Of a DNA stretch of 8,143 bases, positions 1 to 5,850 are shown one piece after another. The position numbers and the translations under genes are program-made. The first letter of the stretch is position 1. Each line of letters begins with the position of its first letter. Origin of the DNA: Tepidimicrobium sp. (GTDB taxonomy: Bacteria; Bacillota; Clostridia; Tissierellales; Tepidimicrobiaceae); assembly GCA_012839395.1 (NCBI GenBank), contig DUNJ01000039.1, positions 1 through 8,143 on the forward strand. The letters are read 5' to 3'. The notes under the pieces were generated by a model. It worked only from the letters and a program-made list of their open reading frames with translations, ran no database searches and was not told the DNA's origin.

Positions 1-221
1 AGGAACTCCAACTTTTTTCCTGCTGCAATGGAATCCTTAATTATATCATGGGTATGAACTTCATCCTTAAAGCTTATAAAGGTAAATATGAAGGTTGCCC
101 TCTTATACTGTTTCATATCATAGAGTTTACTGGAGATCACATTGCTATAGGCAAGTATGTCCTCATCTGCAATTTGTGACCTTTTTCCTAATATGTTATT
201 TCTCAATACTCTTTTATCCAC
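1..221 (-). CDS. 5-formyltetrahydrofolate cyclo-ligase, N-terminal part (C-terminus beyond the left edge)
   Basis: Reading the minus strand from a GTG at 221-219 gives 73 codons open to the window edge. The protein starts MDKRVLRNNILGKR and continues with an Ile-Ala-Asp-Glu-Asp helix, a Tyr-Lys-Arg-Ala-Thr segment, FISFKDEVHTHDII (residues 48-61) and AAGKKLEF (66-73). This order (KxxLR...R, A.....Y.SF..EV.T..II, GK) is the N-terminal pattern of the MTHFS family (YgfA, YqgN, Fau). These cytoplasmic enzymes use ATP to convert 5-formyl-THF to 5,10-methenyl-THF, returning a storage folate to one-carbon metabolism. The start is chosen because AAGGGTGG (plus positions 228-235) lies 5-6 bases upstream and an in-frame TAG lies seven codons further up. 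About 110-120 residues, including most of the nucleotide-binding loop, lie outside the window. The gene is divergent from ftsE and probably functionally unrelated to it. Confidence 0.86.
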   Translation of the reverse strand, partial: MDKRVLRNNILGKRSQIADEDILAYSNVISSKLYDMKQYKRATFIFTFISFKDEVHTHDIIKDSIAAGKKLEF

Positions 222-260
222 TATTACCACCCTTTGCTATTTATTTATTGCCCAATGTAT

Positions 261-290
261 ATTATAATATATTTTAAAGATGGCTGGCTA
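261..290 (-). promoter_or_regulatory. Sigma-A-type promoter for the folate cyclo-ligase gene
   Basis: On the minus strand a perfect TATAAT (plus positions 266-261) follows TAGCCA (290-285, 4 of 6 matches to TTGACA) with an 18-base spacer. Transcription would start near 254, about 20 bases before the Shine-Dalgarno of the GTG-started gene. The -10 lies inside a 14-base perfect palindrome (258-271), so the same bases read TATAAT on the plus strand (263-268), although no good plus-strand -35 is visible. The call rests on consensus match and position only. Confidence 0.55.
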
Positions 291-352
291 AGCATGATGG
301 AATATTATAGATTTTGTCCAAAAAGGAAATATTTATTAAATAGAAATAGAAT

Positions 353-384
353 CTTACATAATATATTGTAGTTTTATATAGAAT
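353..384 (+). promoter_or_regulatory. Weak candidate promoter for the ftsE operon
   Basis: CTTACA (353-358) is followed after 16 bases by TATATA (375-380), with an overlapping TAGAAT (379-384, 5 of 6 to TATAAT). A second candidate, TTGTCC (314-319) with TTAAAT (336-341) at 16 bases, is equally weak. The region is so AT-rich that chance matches are expected. An ftsE promoter must lie somewhere in 270-400 if the operon starts here, but this exact placement is inference. Confidence 0.25.
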
Positions 385-405
385 ATTAGGATTCCTATTC
401 GCTAT

Positions 406-413
406 AAGAGGTG
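406..413 (+). promoter_or_regulatory. Shine-Dalgarno deciding the TTG start of ftsE
   Basis: AAGAGGTG lies 7 bases upstream of TTG at 421. Translation from that TTG gives MIRFVDITKVYKNG, which fits the usual FtsE N-terminus. No ATG at a comparable position is available in frame. Confidence 0.75.
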
Positions 414-420
414 AAAATAT

Positions 421-1128
421 TTGATAAGGTTTGTAGACATAACTAAGGTTTATAAAAATGGGGTTAAGGCGTTATCCAGTGTAAGTTTGACCATCAAAAA
501 AGGGGAATTTGTATTTATAGTAGGGCCCAGTGGTGCGGGAAAATCCACATTGATAAAACTAATACTTAAGGAGATAGAGCCTACCGAGGGTAGGATATAT
601 TTGAACAATGAAGATATTACTGAGGTTGGAAATAGAAAGATACCTCACATCAGAAGGAGTGTAGGTACTGTATTTCAAGATTTTAGATTGCTTCCCAACA
701 AGACCGTATATGAAAATGTATCCTTTGCTTTGGAGATAATAGGAGCATCCCGAAGGGAAATAAGTAGAAAGGTTCCTGCTGCTTTGAATATGGTGGGGCT
801 AGGCAGCAAGGCCTATTGCTATCCAGATCAGCTTTCCGGAGGGGAACACCAAAGAGTGGCAATATCCAGGGCTATAGTCAACAATCCACCTGTGTTGATT
901 GCAGACGAGCCTACGGGGAATTTGGATCCGGATACATCTTGGGATATAATGGATGTGCTATTGGATATTAACAAAAAAGGGACCACGGTCCTTATGGCAA
1001 CTCATGCTAAGGAGATAGTGAATGTGATGAAGAAGCGGGTGGTGGCCATCGAAGCAGGAAGGATAGTAAGAGATGAACAGCGGGGTGTATATGAACATGA
1101 AGTTGCGAATACTGAAGAATATATTTAA
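421..1128 (+). CDS. ftsE: Cell division ATP-binding protein FtsE
   Basis: This 235-residue ABC ATPase is the cytoplasmic subunit of the FtsEX complex, a type VII ABC mechanotransmitter that uses ATP to drive conformational control of peptidoglycan hydrolases rather than transport. Visible motifs are Walker A GPSGAGKST (35-43), Q-loop Gln86 in VFQDFRLLP, signature LSGGEHQR (138-145), Walker B VLIADEPTGNLD (158-169, with D162 and catalytic E163) and H-loop His195 in ATH. FQDFRLLP and the EPTGNLD-type Walker B are typical of FtsE and the related MacB/LolD group; pairing with ftsX settles the identity. The length is about normal (220-235), with a somewhat extended acidic tail. The start codon is TTG, supported by AAGAGGTG 7 bases upstream. 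The 3' end overlaps ftsX by about 32 bases, which implies translational coupling and fixed stoichiometry. No key residue is missing. Confidence 0.97.
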   Translation: MIRFVDITKVYKNGVKALSSVSLTIKKGEFVFIVGPSGAGKSTLIKLILKEIEPTEGRIYLNNEDITEVGNRKIPHIRRSVGTVFQDFRLLPNKTVYENVSFALEIIGASRREISRKVPAALNMVGLGSKAYCYPDQLSGGEHQRVAISRAIVNNPPVLIADEPTGNLDPDTSWDIMDVLLDINKKGTTVLMATHAKEIVNVMKKRVVAIEAGRIVRDEQRGVYEHEVANTEEYI

Positions 1129-1993
1129 TCAGGGCTTCCAAGGTATGTGGAGGAACAGGGGGATGGGACTAGCCTCTGTAACCTCCATAACGGCTGTGTT
1201 GATAATACTTGGGTTAGTCCTAATTATGATATTGAGTATAAATAACCTAGTAGTAGAGGCTAAGAGTAAATTCGACGAGATTCAAGTCTTTTTGGAGGAT
1301 GATATATCTACAGAACAGCTATATAGGATTGAAGATACCATAAAGGAAAGCCAAGAGGTATCATCCATAGTGTATCAAACCAAGGATCAAGCTTTGGAGA
1401 TAATGAAAGAGGAGTGGAAGGAAGATGCCTATCTATTGGAAGGGCTGGAGGAGAATCCATTGCCCAATTCCTTCATAGTTAGGGTGGAGGATATTGAATA
1501 TTCCGATCTGGTGGTGGAGAGGGTAGAAGGACTTGAAGGAGTAGAGGATATAGTCTATTATAAGGATATAATAGATAGGCTAGTGCTATTTGCAAAATAC
1601 ATCAGATTTGGAGGCATGGTCGTAATAGCCATACTAATGATCATATCTATATTCATAATCTCCAACACTATAAAGATCACCGTATTTGCTAGAAGAGACG
1701 AGATAAGCATAATGAAGTATGTGGGAGCAACCAATGGATATATTAGGGGACCATTCATAATAGAGGGGGTATTGTTTGGACTGGTGGGAGCCCTGTTGTC
1801 TATTTTAATAGTCAACTTTGGATACCAGTATCTTTTTGAAGCGGTAAATGACAAGCTATATGTACTATTTACAGTATATTTAGTACCGCCCACATCCTTA
1901 GTCAAGGATATATCCATTATATTCTCGGCTATGGGGATGGGGATAGGTGCTTTAGGGAGTTTGCTTTCATTAAAGAGATTTTTAAATGTATAG
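1097..1993 (+). CDS. ftsX: Cell division protein FtsX, FtsE-partner membrane subunit
   Basis: This 298-residue integral membrane protein shows the four-helix FtsX topology: TM1 at about 28-51, a large extracellular domain at about 54-168, TM2 at about 170-196, TM3 at about 218-243 and TM4 at about 271-291. Family marks are the cytoplasmic N-terminal helix ending in WRNR before TM1, ENPLPNSFIV (119-128) in the extracellular domain, and the ARRDEISIMKYVGAT stretch (198-212) after TM2. FtsX couples FtsE ATP hydrolysis to an extracellular partner, in Gram-positives a coiled-coil hydrolase such as PcsB or CwlO; the next gene fits that role. The chosen ATG (1097) gives the usual MKLRxLK N-terminus, with GGGGTG (1082-1087) 9 bases upstream inside ftsE. 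Alternatives are ATG 1091 and ATG 1073; the latter adds 8 residues and has AGGAAGG 10 bases upstream. The TAG stop is embedded in the Shine-Dalgarno of the next gene. Confidence 0.96.
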   Translation: MKLRILKNIFNQGFQGMWRNRGMGLASVTSITAVLIILGLVLIMILSINNLVVEAKSKFDEIQVFLEDDISTEQLYRIEDTIKESQEVSSIVYQTKDQALEIMKEEWKEDAYLLEGLEENPLPNSFIVRVEDIEYSDLVVERVEGLEGVEDIVYYKDIIDRLVLFAKYIRFGGMVVIAILMIISIFIISNTIKITVFARRDEISIMKYVGATNGYIRGPFIIEGVLFGLVGALLSILIVNFGYQYLFEAVNDKLYVLFTVYLVPPTSLVKDISIIFSAMGMGIGALGSLLSLKRFLNV

Positions 1994-1997
1994 GAGG
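1992..1997 (+). promoter_or_regulatory. Shine-Dalgarno of the M23 hydrolase gene, overlapping the ftsX stop
   Basis: A perfect AGGAGG begins inside the TAG stop codon of ftsX (1991-1993) and lies 9 bases before ATG 2007. It decides in favour of that ATG over the in-frame ATG at 1986, which has no comparable site and would place extra charged residues before the signal peptide. The arrangement suggests coupling of this gene's translation to ftsX. Confidence 0.85.
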
Positions 1998-2006
1998 AAC
2001 ATCTTT

Positions 2007-3230
2007 ATGTACAAACGTAGAAGGATTACATACTGCGTGCTGATTTTGATATTTTTATTCAACTATGCCATATCTCCTGTAAGTGCAGGGGTGGGGGAGC
2101 TTAAGAAAAAGCAAAGCCATACCAAACAGGAGATGGAACGGCAACAGCAGAAGATTAGGGAGCTTGAGGGCAAGACCAAGGATGTTTCAGCTCAGATAGA
2201 GGAACTGGATAGAGAGATGAATAAGGCCATGGCTGAGCTGGAGAAGGTTGAAGAGGAGATAGAGGTATTAAATAAGGATATAGAAAAGACCATGAAGGAA
2301 TTGAAGGAAGCAGAGGATAAGATAGCAGAGAAGCAGGATGTTTTTAATTCCCGTTTGAGAGTTATGTACAAGAATGGGAATATAGGATACTTGGAAGTTC
2401 TCCTCACTTCGGAAAGCATAGGCGATTTTCTAGCTAGAAAGGAGATGCTCCAATCCATAGCAAATCATGATGTAGAATTATTGGAGCATATGAGGGAACA
2501 GAGGGATATAATAGATAAGAAGAGTTCAGAATTAAAATCTAAAAGGGCCTCTAAGGAAGTGGCTAGATCTAAATTGGATGATAGGAAGGAGGATTTAGCC
2601 AGGGCCACCAGGGCTAAGGAGAGCTTTATGGCCGATTTAAATAAGGACCTGAAGAAAGCGGAAAAGGAATATGCAATCCTTGAGAAGGAATCCAAGGATA
2701 TAGCGGCGGAAATAGTCAGAAAGCAAAGGGCCAATGTACCCTATTCTGGATCCAATAATTCCTCCGGTGGCTCAAGTGGCGGATCATCAGGTGGCAATTC
2801 AGGTGGGGGATCGGGAGGCGGTGGCTCCTATAATAGCTCTATGACATGGCCTGTGCCAGGGTATACCAGGATATCCTCTCCCTTCGGCTGGAGAAAGCAT
2901 CCAGTACATGGGACTACCATACCCCATGCAGGGATAGATATTCCGGCACCAACAGGAACCAGCGTAATAGCCGTAGCCGATGGGGTTGTTATAAGCTCCC
3001 AATCGATGAGTGGATATGGAAACACAGTTGTAATAGACCATGGGGGAGGAATATCAACTCTATATGCTCATAATTCTGCATTGTTAGTGGGAACAGGTAC
3101 TAGGGTTAGTAAAGGTATGGCAATTGCAAAGGTAGGAAGTACGGGGATTTCAACTGGACCCCATTGCCATTTTGAGGTTAGAAAAAATGGACAACCTATA
3201 GATCCGATCCCGTGGCTAAGAAACAACTAA
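2007..3230 (+). CDS. Secreted coiled-coil M23 peptidoglycan hydrolase, probable FtsEX effector
   Basis: The 407-residue product starts with an export signal: basic MYKRRR, a hydrophobic core (about 9-22) and PVSA|G at 24-28, giving a signal peptidase I cut after Ala27. Residues about 29-245 are charged, heptad-like coiled coil, broken by a segment at 112-150 (RLRVMYKNGNIGYLEVLL onward) that resembles the conserved region of PcsB/EnvC/CwlO-type proteins. A low-complexity Gly/Ser linker (247-278) leads to an M23 (LytM) domain at about 280-404. The zinc site is complete: His307 and Asp311 in HAGID, plus His386 and His388 in HCH, with YAH at 353-355. It is therefore likely an active endopeptidase cutting peptide cross-links, unlike EnvC, whose LytM domain is degenerate. 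The gene follows ftsX by 13 bases and is followed by a terminator, so it is the third gene of the operon. By analogy with EnvC and PcsB, the coiled coil should dock on the FtsX extracellular domain and be opened by ATP hydrolysis; that is inference. Confidence 0.92.
   Translation: MYKRRRITYCVLILIFLFNYAISPVSAGVGELKKKQSHTKQEMERQQQKIRELEGKTKDVSAQIEELDREMNKAMAELEKVEEEIEVLNKDIEKTMKELKEAEDKIAEKQDVFNSRLRVMYKNGNIGYLEVLLTSESIGDFLARKEMLQSIANHDVELLEHMREQRDIIDKKSSELKSKRASKEVARSKLDDRKEDLARATRAKESFMADLNKDLKKAEKEYAILEKESKDIAAEIVRKQRANVPYSGSNNSSGGSSGGSSGGNSGGGSGGGGSYNSSMTWPVPGYTRISSPFGWRKHPVHGTTIPHAGIDIPAPTGTSVIAVADGVVISSQSMSGYGNTVVIDHGGGISTLYAHNSALLVGTGTRVSKGMAIAKVGSTGISTGPHCHFEVRKNGQPIDPIPWLRNN
2745..2840 (+). 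repeat. Gly/Ser-rich low-complexity linker in the M23 hydrolase
   Basis: This segment encodes residues 247-278, almost entirely Ser, Gly and Asn in SSGG/NSGG/GGGS units. It joins the coiled coil to the catalytic domain and is presumably a flexible tether. The codons vary between units (GGT, GGC, GGA, GGG and TCA, TCC, AGT), so it is a degenerate protein-level repeat rather than a recent exact DNA duplication. Linkers of this type often vary in length between strains; that is general knowledge, not seen here. Confidence 0.85.
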
Positions 3231-3252
3231 TATATCCATGAAGTTGAAGATA

Positions 3253-3292
3253 AGCACCTACACCTCCTTTAAAGGGAGATGGGGTGCTTTTT
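3253..3292 (+). terminator. Rho-independent terminator after the ftsEX-hydrolase operon
   Basis: AGCACC (3253-3258) pairs with GGTGCT (3283-3288). An inner stem CTCCT (3264-3268) pairs with GGGAG (3274-3278) around a TTAAA loop, with an internal loop between the two stems. A run of five T (3288-3292) follows. It lies 23 bases after the hydrolase stop codon, so it separates the ftsEX transcript from the ctpB-minJ unit, perhaps incompletely. Confidence 0.75.
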
Positions 3293-3344
3293 ACATGGAC
3301 AAGCCCACTTATAGAGGAAAGTATAAGAAGTTCATCTGGCATTA

Positions 3345-3353
3345 TGGTATAAT
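3345..3353 (+). promoter_or_regulatory. Extended -10 promoter for the ctpB-minJ unit
   Basis: TGG-TATAAT (3345-3353) is a perfect -10 with the upstream TG of an extended -10 element. No recognisable -35 exists at 16-18 bases (it would fall in AAGAAG at 3325-3330), which is tolerated by extended -10 promoters. Transcription would start near 3360, leaving a leader of about 50 bases before the TTG start of the protease gene. It lies just downstream of the preceding terminator, as expected for an independent unit. Confidence 0.6.
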
Positions 3354-3397
3354 AGTTGGGCAAGACTAATACAATAGTATACATAATTTAAGATATC

Positions 3398-3404
3398 GAG
3401 GTGA
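3398..3404 (+). promoter_or_regulatory. Shine-Dalgarno deciding the TTG start of the S41 protease
   Basis: GAGGTGA lies 5 bases before TTG 3410. The in-frame GTG at 3401, which would add three residues, is part of this Shine-Dalgarno and cannot serve as a start with it. TTG is therefore preferred. Confidence 0.7.
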
Positions 3405-3409
3405 AGGCA

Positions 3410-4633
3410 TTGTCTAAAAGAAAACTGATAACTGCAATGATAGTATTGCTATTGGTAACCAATATAATTACCTTTGGGGCAACCAATTTAATAACTATAA
3501 GATATAGGGATAAGGTTGTATTGCCGGCCAAGGAGTATAATCAGCTCATATCCACATATAAGAAATATGCCAAAGCTGATAGCCTTCAAAGGTATATAAA
3601 GGAAAGCTATTTGAGGGATGTAGATGATGAGAAATTAGAAGAAGGACAGCTTAAGGGCTTATTTCAGGCGTTGGAGGATCCCTACTCGGTATATATGACT
3701 GAAGAGGAATTTAAGGACTTTACTGAGCACACCAAGGGCATTTACGGAGGAATTGGGGTAATAGTCACTCCTGGGGATGATAACCTAATAACCGTAGTAT
3801 CTCCCATAGAGGATACACCTGGGGAAAGGGCTGGGATTAGGACAGGAGATAAGATAGTCAAGGTGGATGGAAAAGAATTTACGGCAGATAACATGGATAA
3901 GGCGGTACAGCTTATGAAGGGAGAGCCTAATACCTCGGTAAGTATTACCATATTGAGGGAGGACAAGGATGGAAAGAGTAAGTATATAGATTTAGATATA
4001 GTTCGAGAGGAGATTAGGCTTGTAACGGTAAAATCGGATATTATAGACGAGGAAATAGGGTATATAAAGATTACATCCTTTGACGATTTAACCTATGAGG
4101 ATTTTAAGAAGGATTTGGATTCCTTGATGAAGAAGGATGTGAAGGGACTTATATTGGATCTAAGAAGTAACCCAGGAGGCCTATTGGATGTATGCGTAAA
4201 AATTGCCGATGAATTCTTAGATGAGGGGGTAATAGTATATACGGAGACTAAGGATGGCGAGCGATTGTATGAAAGGTCCGGTAAGAACAAGATAGATATT
4301 CCATTGGTAGTATTGGTAAATGAAGGAAGCGCTAGTGCCTCTGAGATATTGGCGGGAGCCATAAAGGACAGGGGTAGGGGAATACTTGTAGGGAAGAAAA
4401 CCTTTGGAAAGGGAGTAGTCCAAAGGATAAAGCAGCTATCCGATGGATCTGGATTTAAGCTTACCGTATCCGAATACTTTACTCCCAGCGGTACTAGCAT
4501 CCACGAGTTGGGCATAGAGCCGGATGTAGCGGTGGATCTGCCAGAGGATGTTGAAACCCTGGGGACAGAGAACTTGAAGGAGGATTTGCAACTTCAGGCC
4601 GCAATAGAGGAGATGAAGAAGATAATAGAATGA
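3410..4633 (+). CDS. ctpB: S41 C-terminal processing peptidase, CtpA/CtpB type
   Basis: The 407-residue protein has an N-terminal signal anchor (hydrophobic about 7-29), a helical region (about 38-105) with the DPYSVYMTEEE motif (90-100) common in Ctp proteases, a PDZ domain (about 110-185, with AGIRTGDKIVKVDG at 141-154) and an S41 tail-specific protease core (about 195-380). The serine/lysine/glutamine site is intact: Ser309 in EGSASASEI, Lys334 in TFGKGVVQ and Gln338. These numbers agree with those I remember for the B. subtilis CtpB triad. Such proteases act outside the membrane, where the PDZ domain gates the tunnel and senses C-termini. B. subtilis CtpB acts in sporulation sigma-K signalling. 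Synteny (ftsEX upstream, MinJ-like gene and uvrB downstream) supports CtpB, but CtpA-like roles in envelope protein or hydrolase turnover are possible, including of the upstream hydrolase. TTG start; followed 28 bases later by the PDZ membrane protein, probably cotranscribed. Confidence 0.93.
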   Translation: MSKRKLITAMIVLLLVTNIITFGATNLITIRYRDKVVLPAKEYNQLISTYKKYAKADSLQRYIKESYLRDVDDEKLEEGQLKGLFQALEDPYSVYMTEEEFKDFTEHTKGIYGGIGVIVTPGDDNLITVVSPIEDTPGERAGIRTGDKIVKVDGKEFTADNMDKAVQLMKGEPNTSVSITILREDKDGKSKYIDLDIVREEIRLVTVKSDIIDEEIGYIKITSFDDLTYEDFKKDLDSLMKKDVKGLILDLRSNPGGLLDVCVKIADEFLDEGVIVYTETKDGERLYERSGKNKIDIPLVVLVNEGSASASEILAGAIKDRGRGILVGKKTFGKGVVQRIKQLSDGSGFKLTVSEYFTPSGTSIHELGIEPDVAVDLPEDVETLGTENLKEDLQLQAAIEEMKKIIE

Positions 4634-4661
4634 TCTAACATTGGAAGTGGAGAGGTTGAGA

Positions 4662-5825
4662 ATGCATACCATATTTCAAATTGTATATTTCTTTATATAC
4701 AATATAATACAGATATTTAAATCTCCCTTTTATTGGGTAGTAGTTGGAATAATAGCTTACCAATATAAGAAGATTGGAAAGTGGGAGAATTTGGTCTTGG
4801 GAAGTTATAGAAGATCTTTAATATACAATATATTCACTTCCATGGTCATGGGCCTGTTAGGAGGCATATTGGGAAGCGTCATATTTGTGTACCTTGGCAC
4901 CATAATAGATTTAAGGGATTTTTATATACTACTCATATTTGCCATACTGCTATCCCTAATCAATCCCAGGTATATGTGCTTTGCCTATGGCGGAGGTATA
5001 ATGTCACTTATAAGCCTTAAGTTTGGATACCCTCGTATAAATGTACCGGAGATAATGACAGTAGTTGGGGTATTGCATCTGATAGAGAGCATCTTAATAT
5101 TGTTAGATGGGACTAGGGGCCGCCTGCCAATCTTTGTAGACGGTAACGAGGGGTTGGTTGGAGGTTTTTCCATGAATAGGTTTTGGCCTATTCCCTTTGT
5201 GATATTTATAAACAAGGGTAGGATACACCCTGCAACCATAATGGCAATCCTTGGATATGGAGATATTGCCCTGGCAAATTATCCAGAGAAGAAATCTAAA
5301 TGGACTTCAGGCATATTATTTATATTTAGCACACTGGTAATAGCCCTGGCCCAGATATCTATTACTCAGCATATGTTTAGGTATATGGTGGCCATATTTG
5401 CACCTTTAGCCCATGAAGCCATTGTAATAATAGGAAAGCAGATGGAGGAGCGGGGGGAGTTCATATTTAAGCCTTCGGATATGGGGTTGAGGGTATTGGA
5501 TACATTGCCCCATGGCATAGGGAGGAAGATGGGGCTGGAGCCAGGGGATGTAATTTTATCGGTAAATGGAAATAGGGTATATTATGAGCAGCATATTAGA
5601 AATATATTAAACGATAGATCTCCATCTTTAAGGGTTAAGGCATTCAATAGGGAAAAGGGATTGGTATTTAGAAAGCATAGAGGCTACATAGCTGATATGC
5701 AGGAGTTGGGGGTGGTGCTAGTTCCAATCGTACATGAATATGCAGTTCAAATGGAAGAGCCCAAAGGCATCGCAACCAGGTTGCTAGATAGATTTCGTCG
5801 AAAAACTAATGGGTTTAGAAATTAA
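4662..5825 (+). CDS. minJ: Multi-pass membrane protein with C-terminal PDZ domain, MinJ-like
   Basis: The 387-residue protein has about seven or eight hydrophobic segments (roughly 5-33, 54-80, 86-100, 105-120, 131-148, 176-196, 216-232, 241-258). These are followed by a cytoplasmic PDZ-like domain at about 273-335, with MGLEPGDVILSVNG at 290-303, and a basic tail. A conserved-looking GLVGGFSMNRFWPIP segment (164-178) and the ctpB-minJ-uvrB gene order support the MinJ (YvjD) family. In B. subtilis MinJ bridges DivIVA to MinD and so restricts Z-ring placement. No Min or DivIVA gene is in this window, so the division-site role is inferred from family and synteny. ATG 4662 is chosen because GGAGAGG (4649-4655) lies 6 bases upstream; a TTG at 4641 would add seven residues without a proper ribosome site. 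Its TAA stop overlaps the first base of a bidirectional terminator. It could also be an uncharacterised clostridial PDZ membrane protein. Confidence 0.8.
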   Translation: MHTIFQIVYFFIYNIIQIFKSPFYWVVVGIIAYQYKKIGKWENLVLGSYRRSLIYNIFTSMVMGLLGGILGSVIFVYLGTIIDLRDFYILLIFAILLSLINPRYMCFAYGGGIMSLISLKFGYPRINVPEIMTVVGVLHLIESILILLDGTRGRLPIFVDGNEGLVGGFSMNRFWPIPFVIFINKGRIHPATIMAILGYGDIALANYPEKKSKWTSGILFIFSTLVIALAQISITQHMFRYMVAIFAPLAHEAIVIIGKQMEERGEFIFKPSDMGLRVLDTLPHGIGRKMGLEPGDVILSVNGNRVYYEQHIRNILNDRSPSLRVKAFNREKGLVFRKHRGYIADMQELGVVLVPIVHEYAVQMEEPKGIATRLLDRFRRKTNGFRN

Positions 5826-5850
5826 AAAGAACCCATATGTGGGTTCTTTT
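5825..5850. terminator. Bidirectional rho-independent terminator between convergent genes
   Basis: AAAAGAACCCA (5825-5835) and TGGGTTCTTTT (5840-5850) form a perfect 11-bp stem with a TATG loop. The U-rich arm serves the plus-strand minJ transcript, and the A-rich arm becomes a U tract for the minus-strand lipoprotein transcript. The last base of the minJ TAA (5823-5825) and the first bases of the lipoprotein stop codon (5851-5849 on the minus strand) fall in the hairpin, so the spacer is fully used. Confidence 0.9.

Larger units (their letters stand above)
222..420. other. Divergent intergenic region between the folate gene and ftsE
   Basis: About 200 very AT-rich bases with no credible coding sequence. 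It holds the leader and promoter of the minus-strand folate gene, a palindromic TATAAT (258-271), a weak plus-strand promoter candidate (353-384), a short dyad (381-400) and the ftsE Shine-Dalgarno (406-413). No RNA gene or riboswitch fold was recognised. Confidence 0.7.

Noticed and set aside
95..277. Plus-strand open frame of 60 codons
   Set aside because: It lies opposite the folate cyclo-ligase N-terminus, which has clear family motifs. It has no ribosome site, and its Tyr/Phe/Leu-rich translation is typical of an antisense shadow.
1558..1917. Minus-strand open frame of 119 codons inside ftsX
   Set aside because: Antisense to well-supported FtsX transmembrane segments, with no Shine-Dalgarno and no recognisable protein.
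2192..2734. Two minus-strand open frames opposite the coiled coil of the hydrolase
   Set aside because: Their Ser/Leu/Phe-rich sequence is the complement of Lys/Glu-rich coiled-coil codons, a common artefact.
2745..2840. Possible DNA minisatellite or CRISPR-like repeat
   Set aside because: Units are short, contiguous and vary in codon use, and they translate to a Gly/Ser linker in frame. There are no spacers or conserved direct repeats.
3360..3400. Sporulation sigma-G promoter for the protease, as might be expected for CtpB
   Set aside because: A CATAAT-like element occurs near 3382, but there is no matching -35 at the required distance, whereas TGG-TATAAT at 3345-3353 is a better and simpler candidate.
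3231..3409. Possible riboswitch or small RNA between the hydrolase and protease genes
   Set aside because: The only structure found is a terminator hairpin right after the hydrolase stop codon. The rest is explained by an extended -10 promoter and a short leader; no aptamer-like alternative fold is visible.
4093..4515. Minus-strand open frame of 140 codons opposite the S41 protease core
   Set aside because: The plus-strand frame carries the intact Ser309/Lys334/Gln338 site; the antisense frame has no start signals or known motifs.
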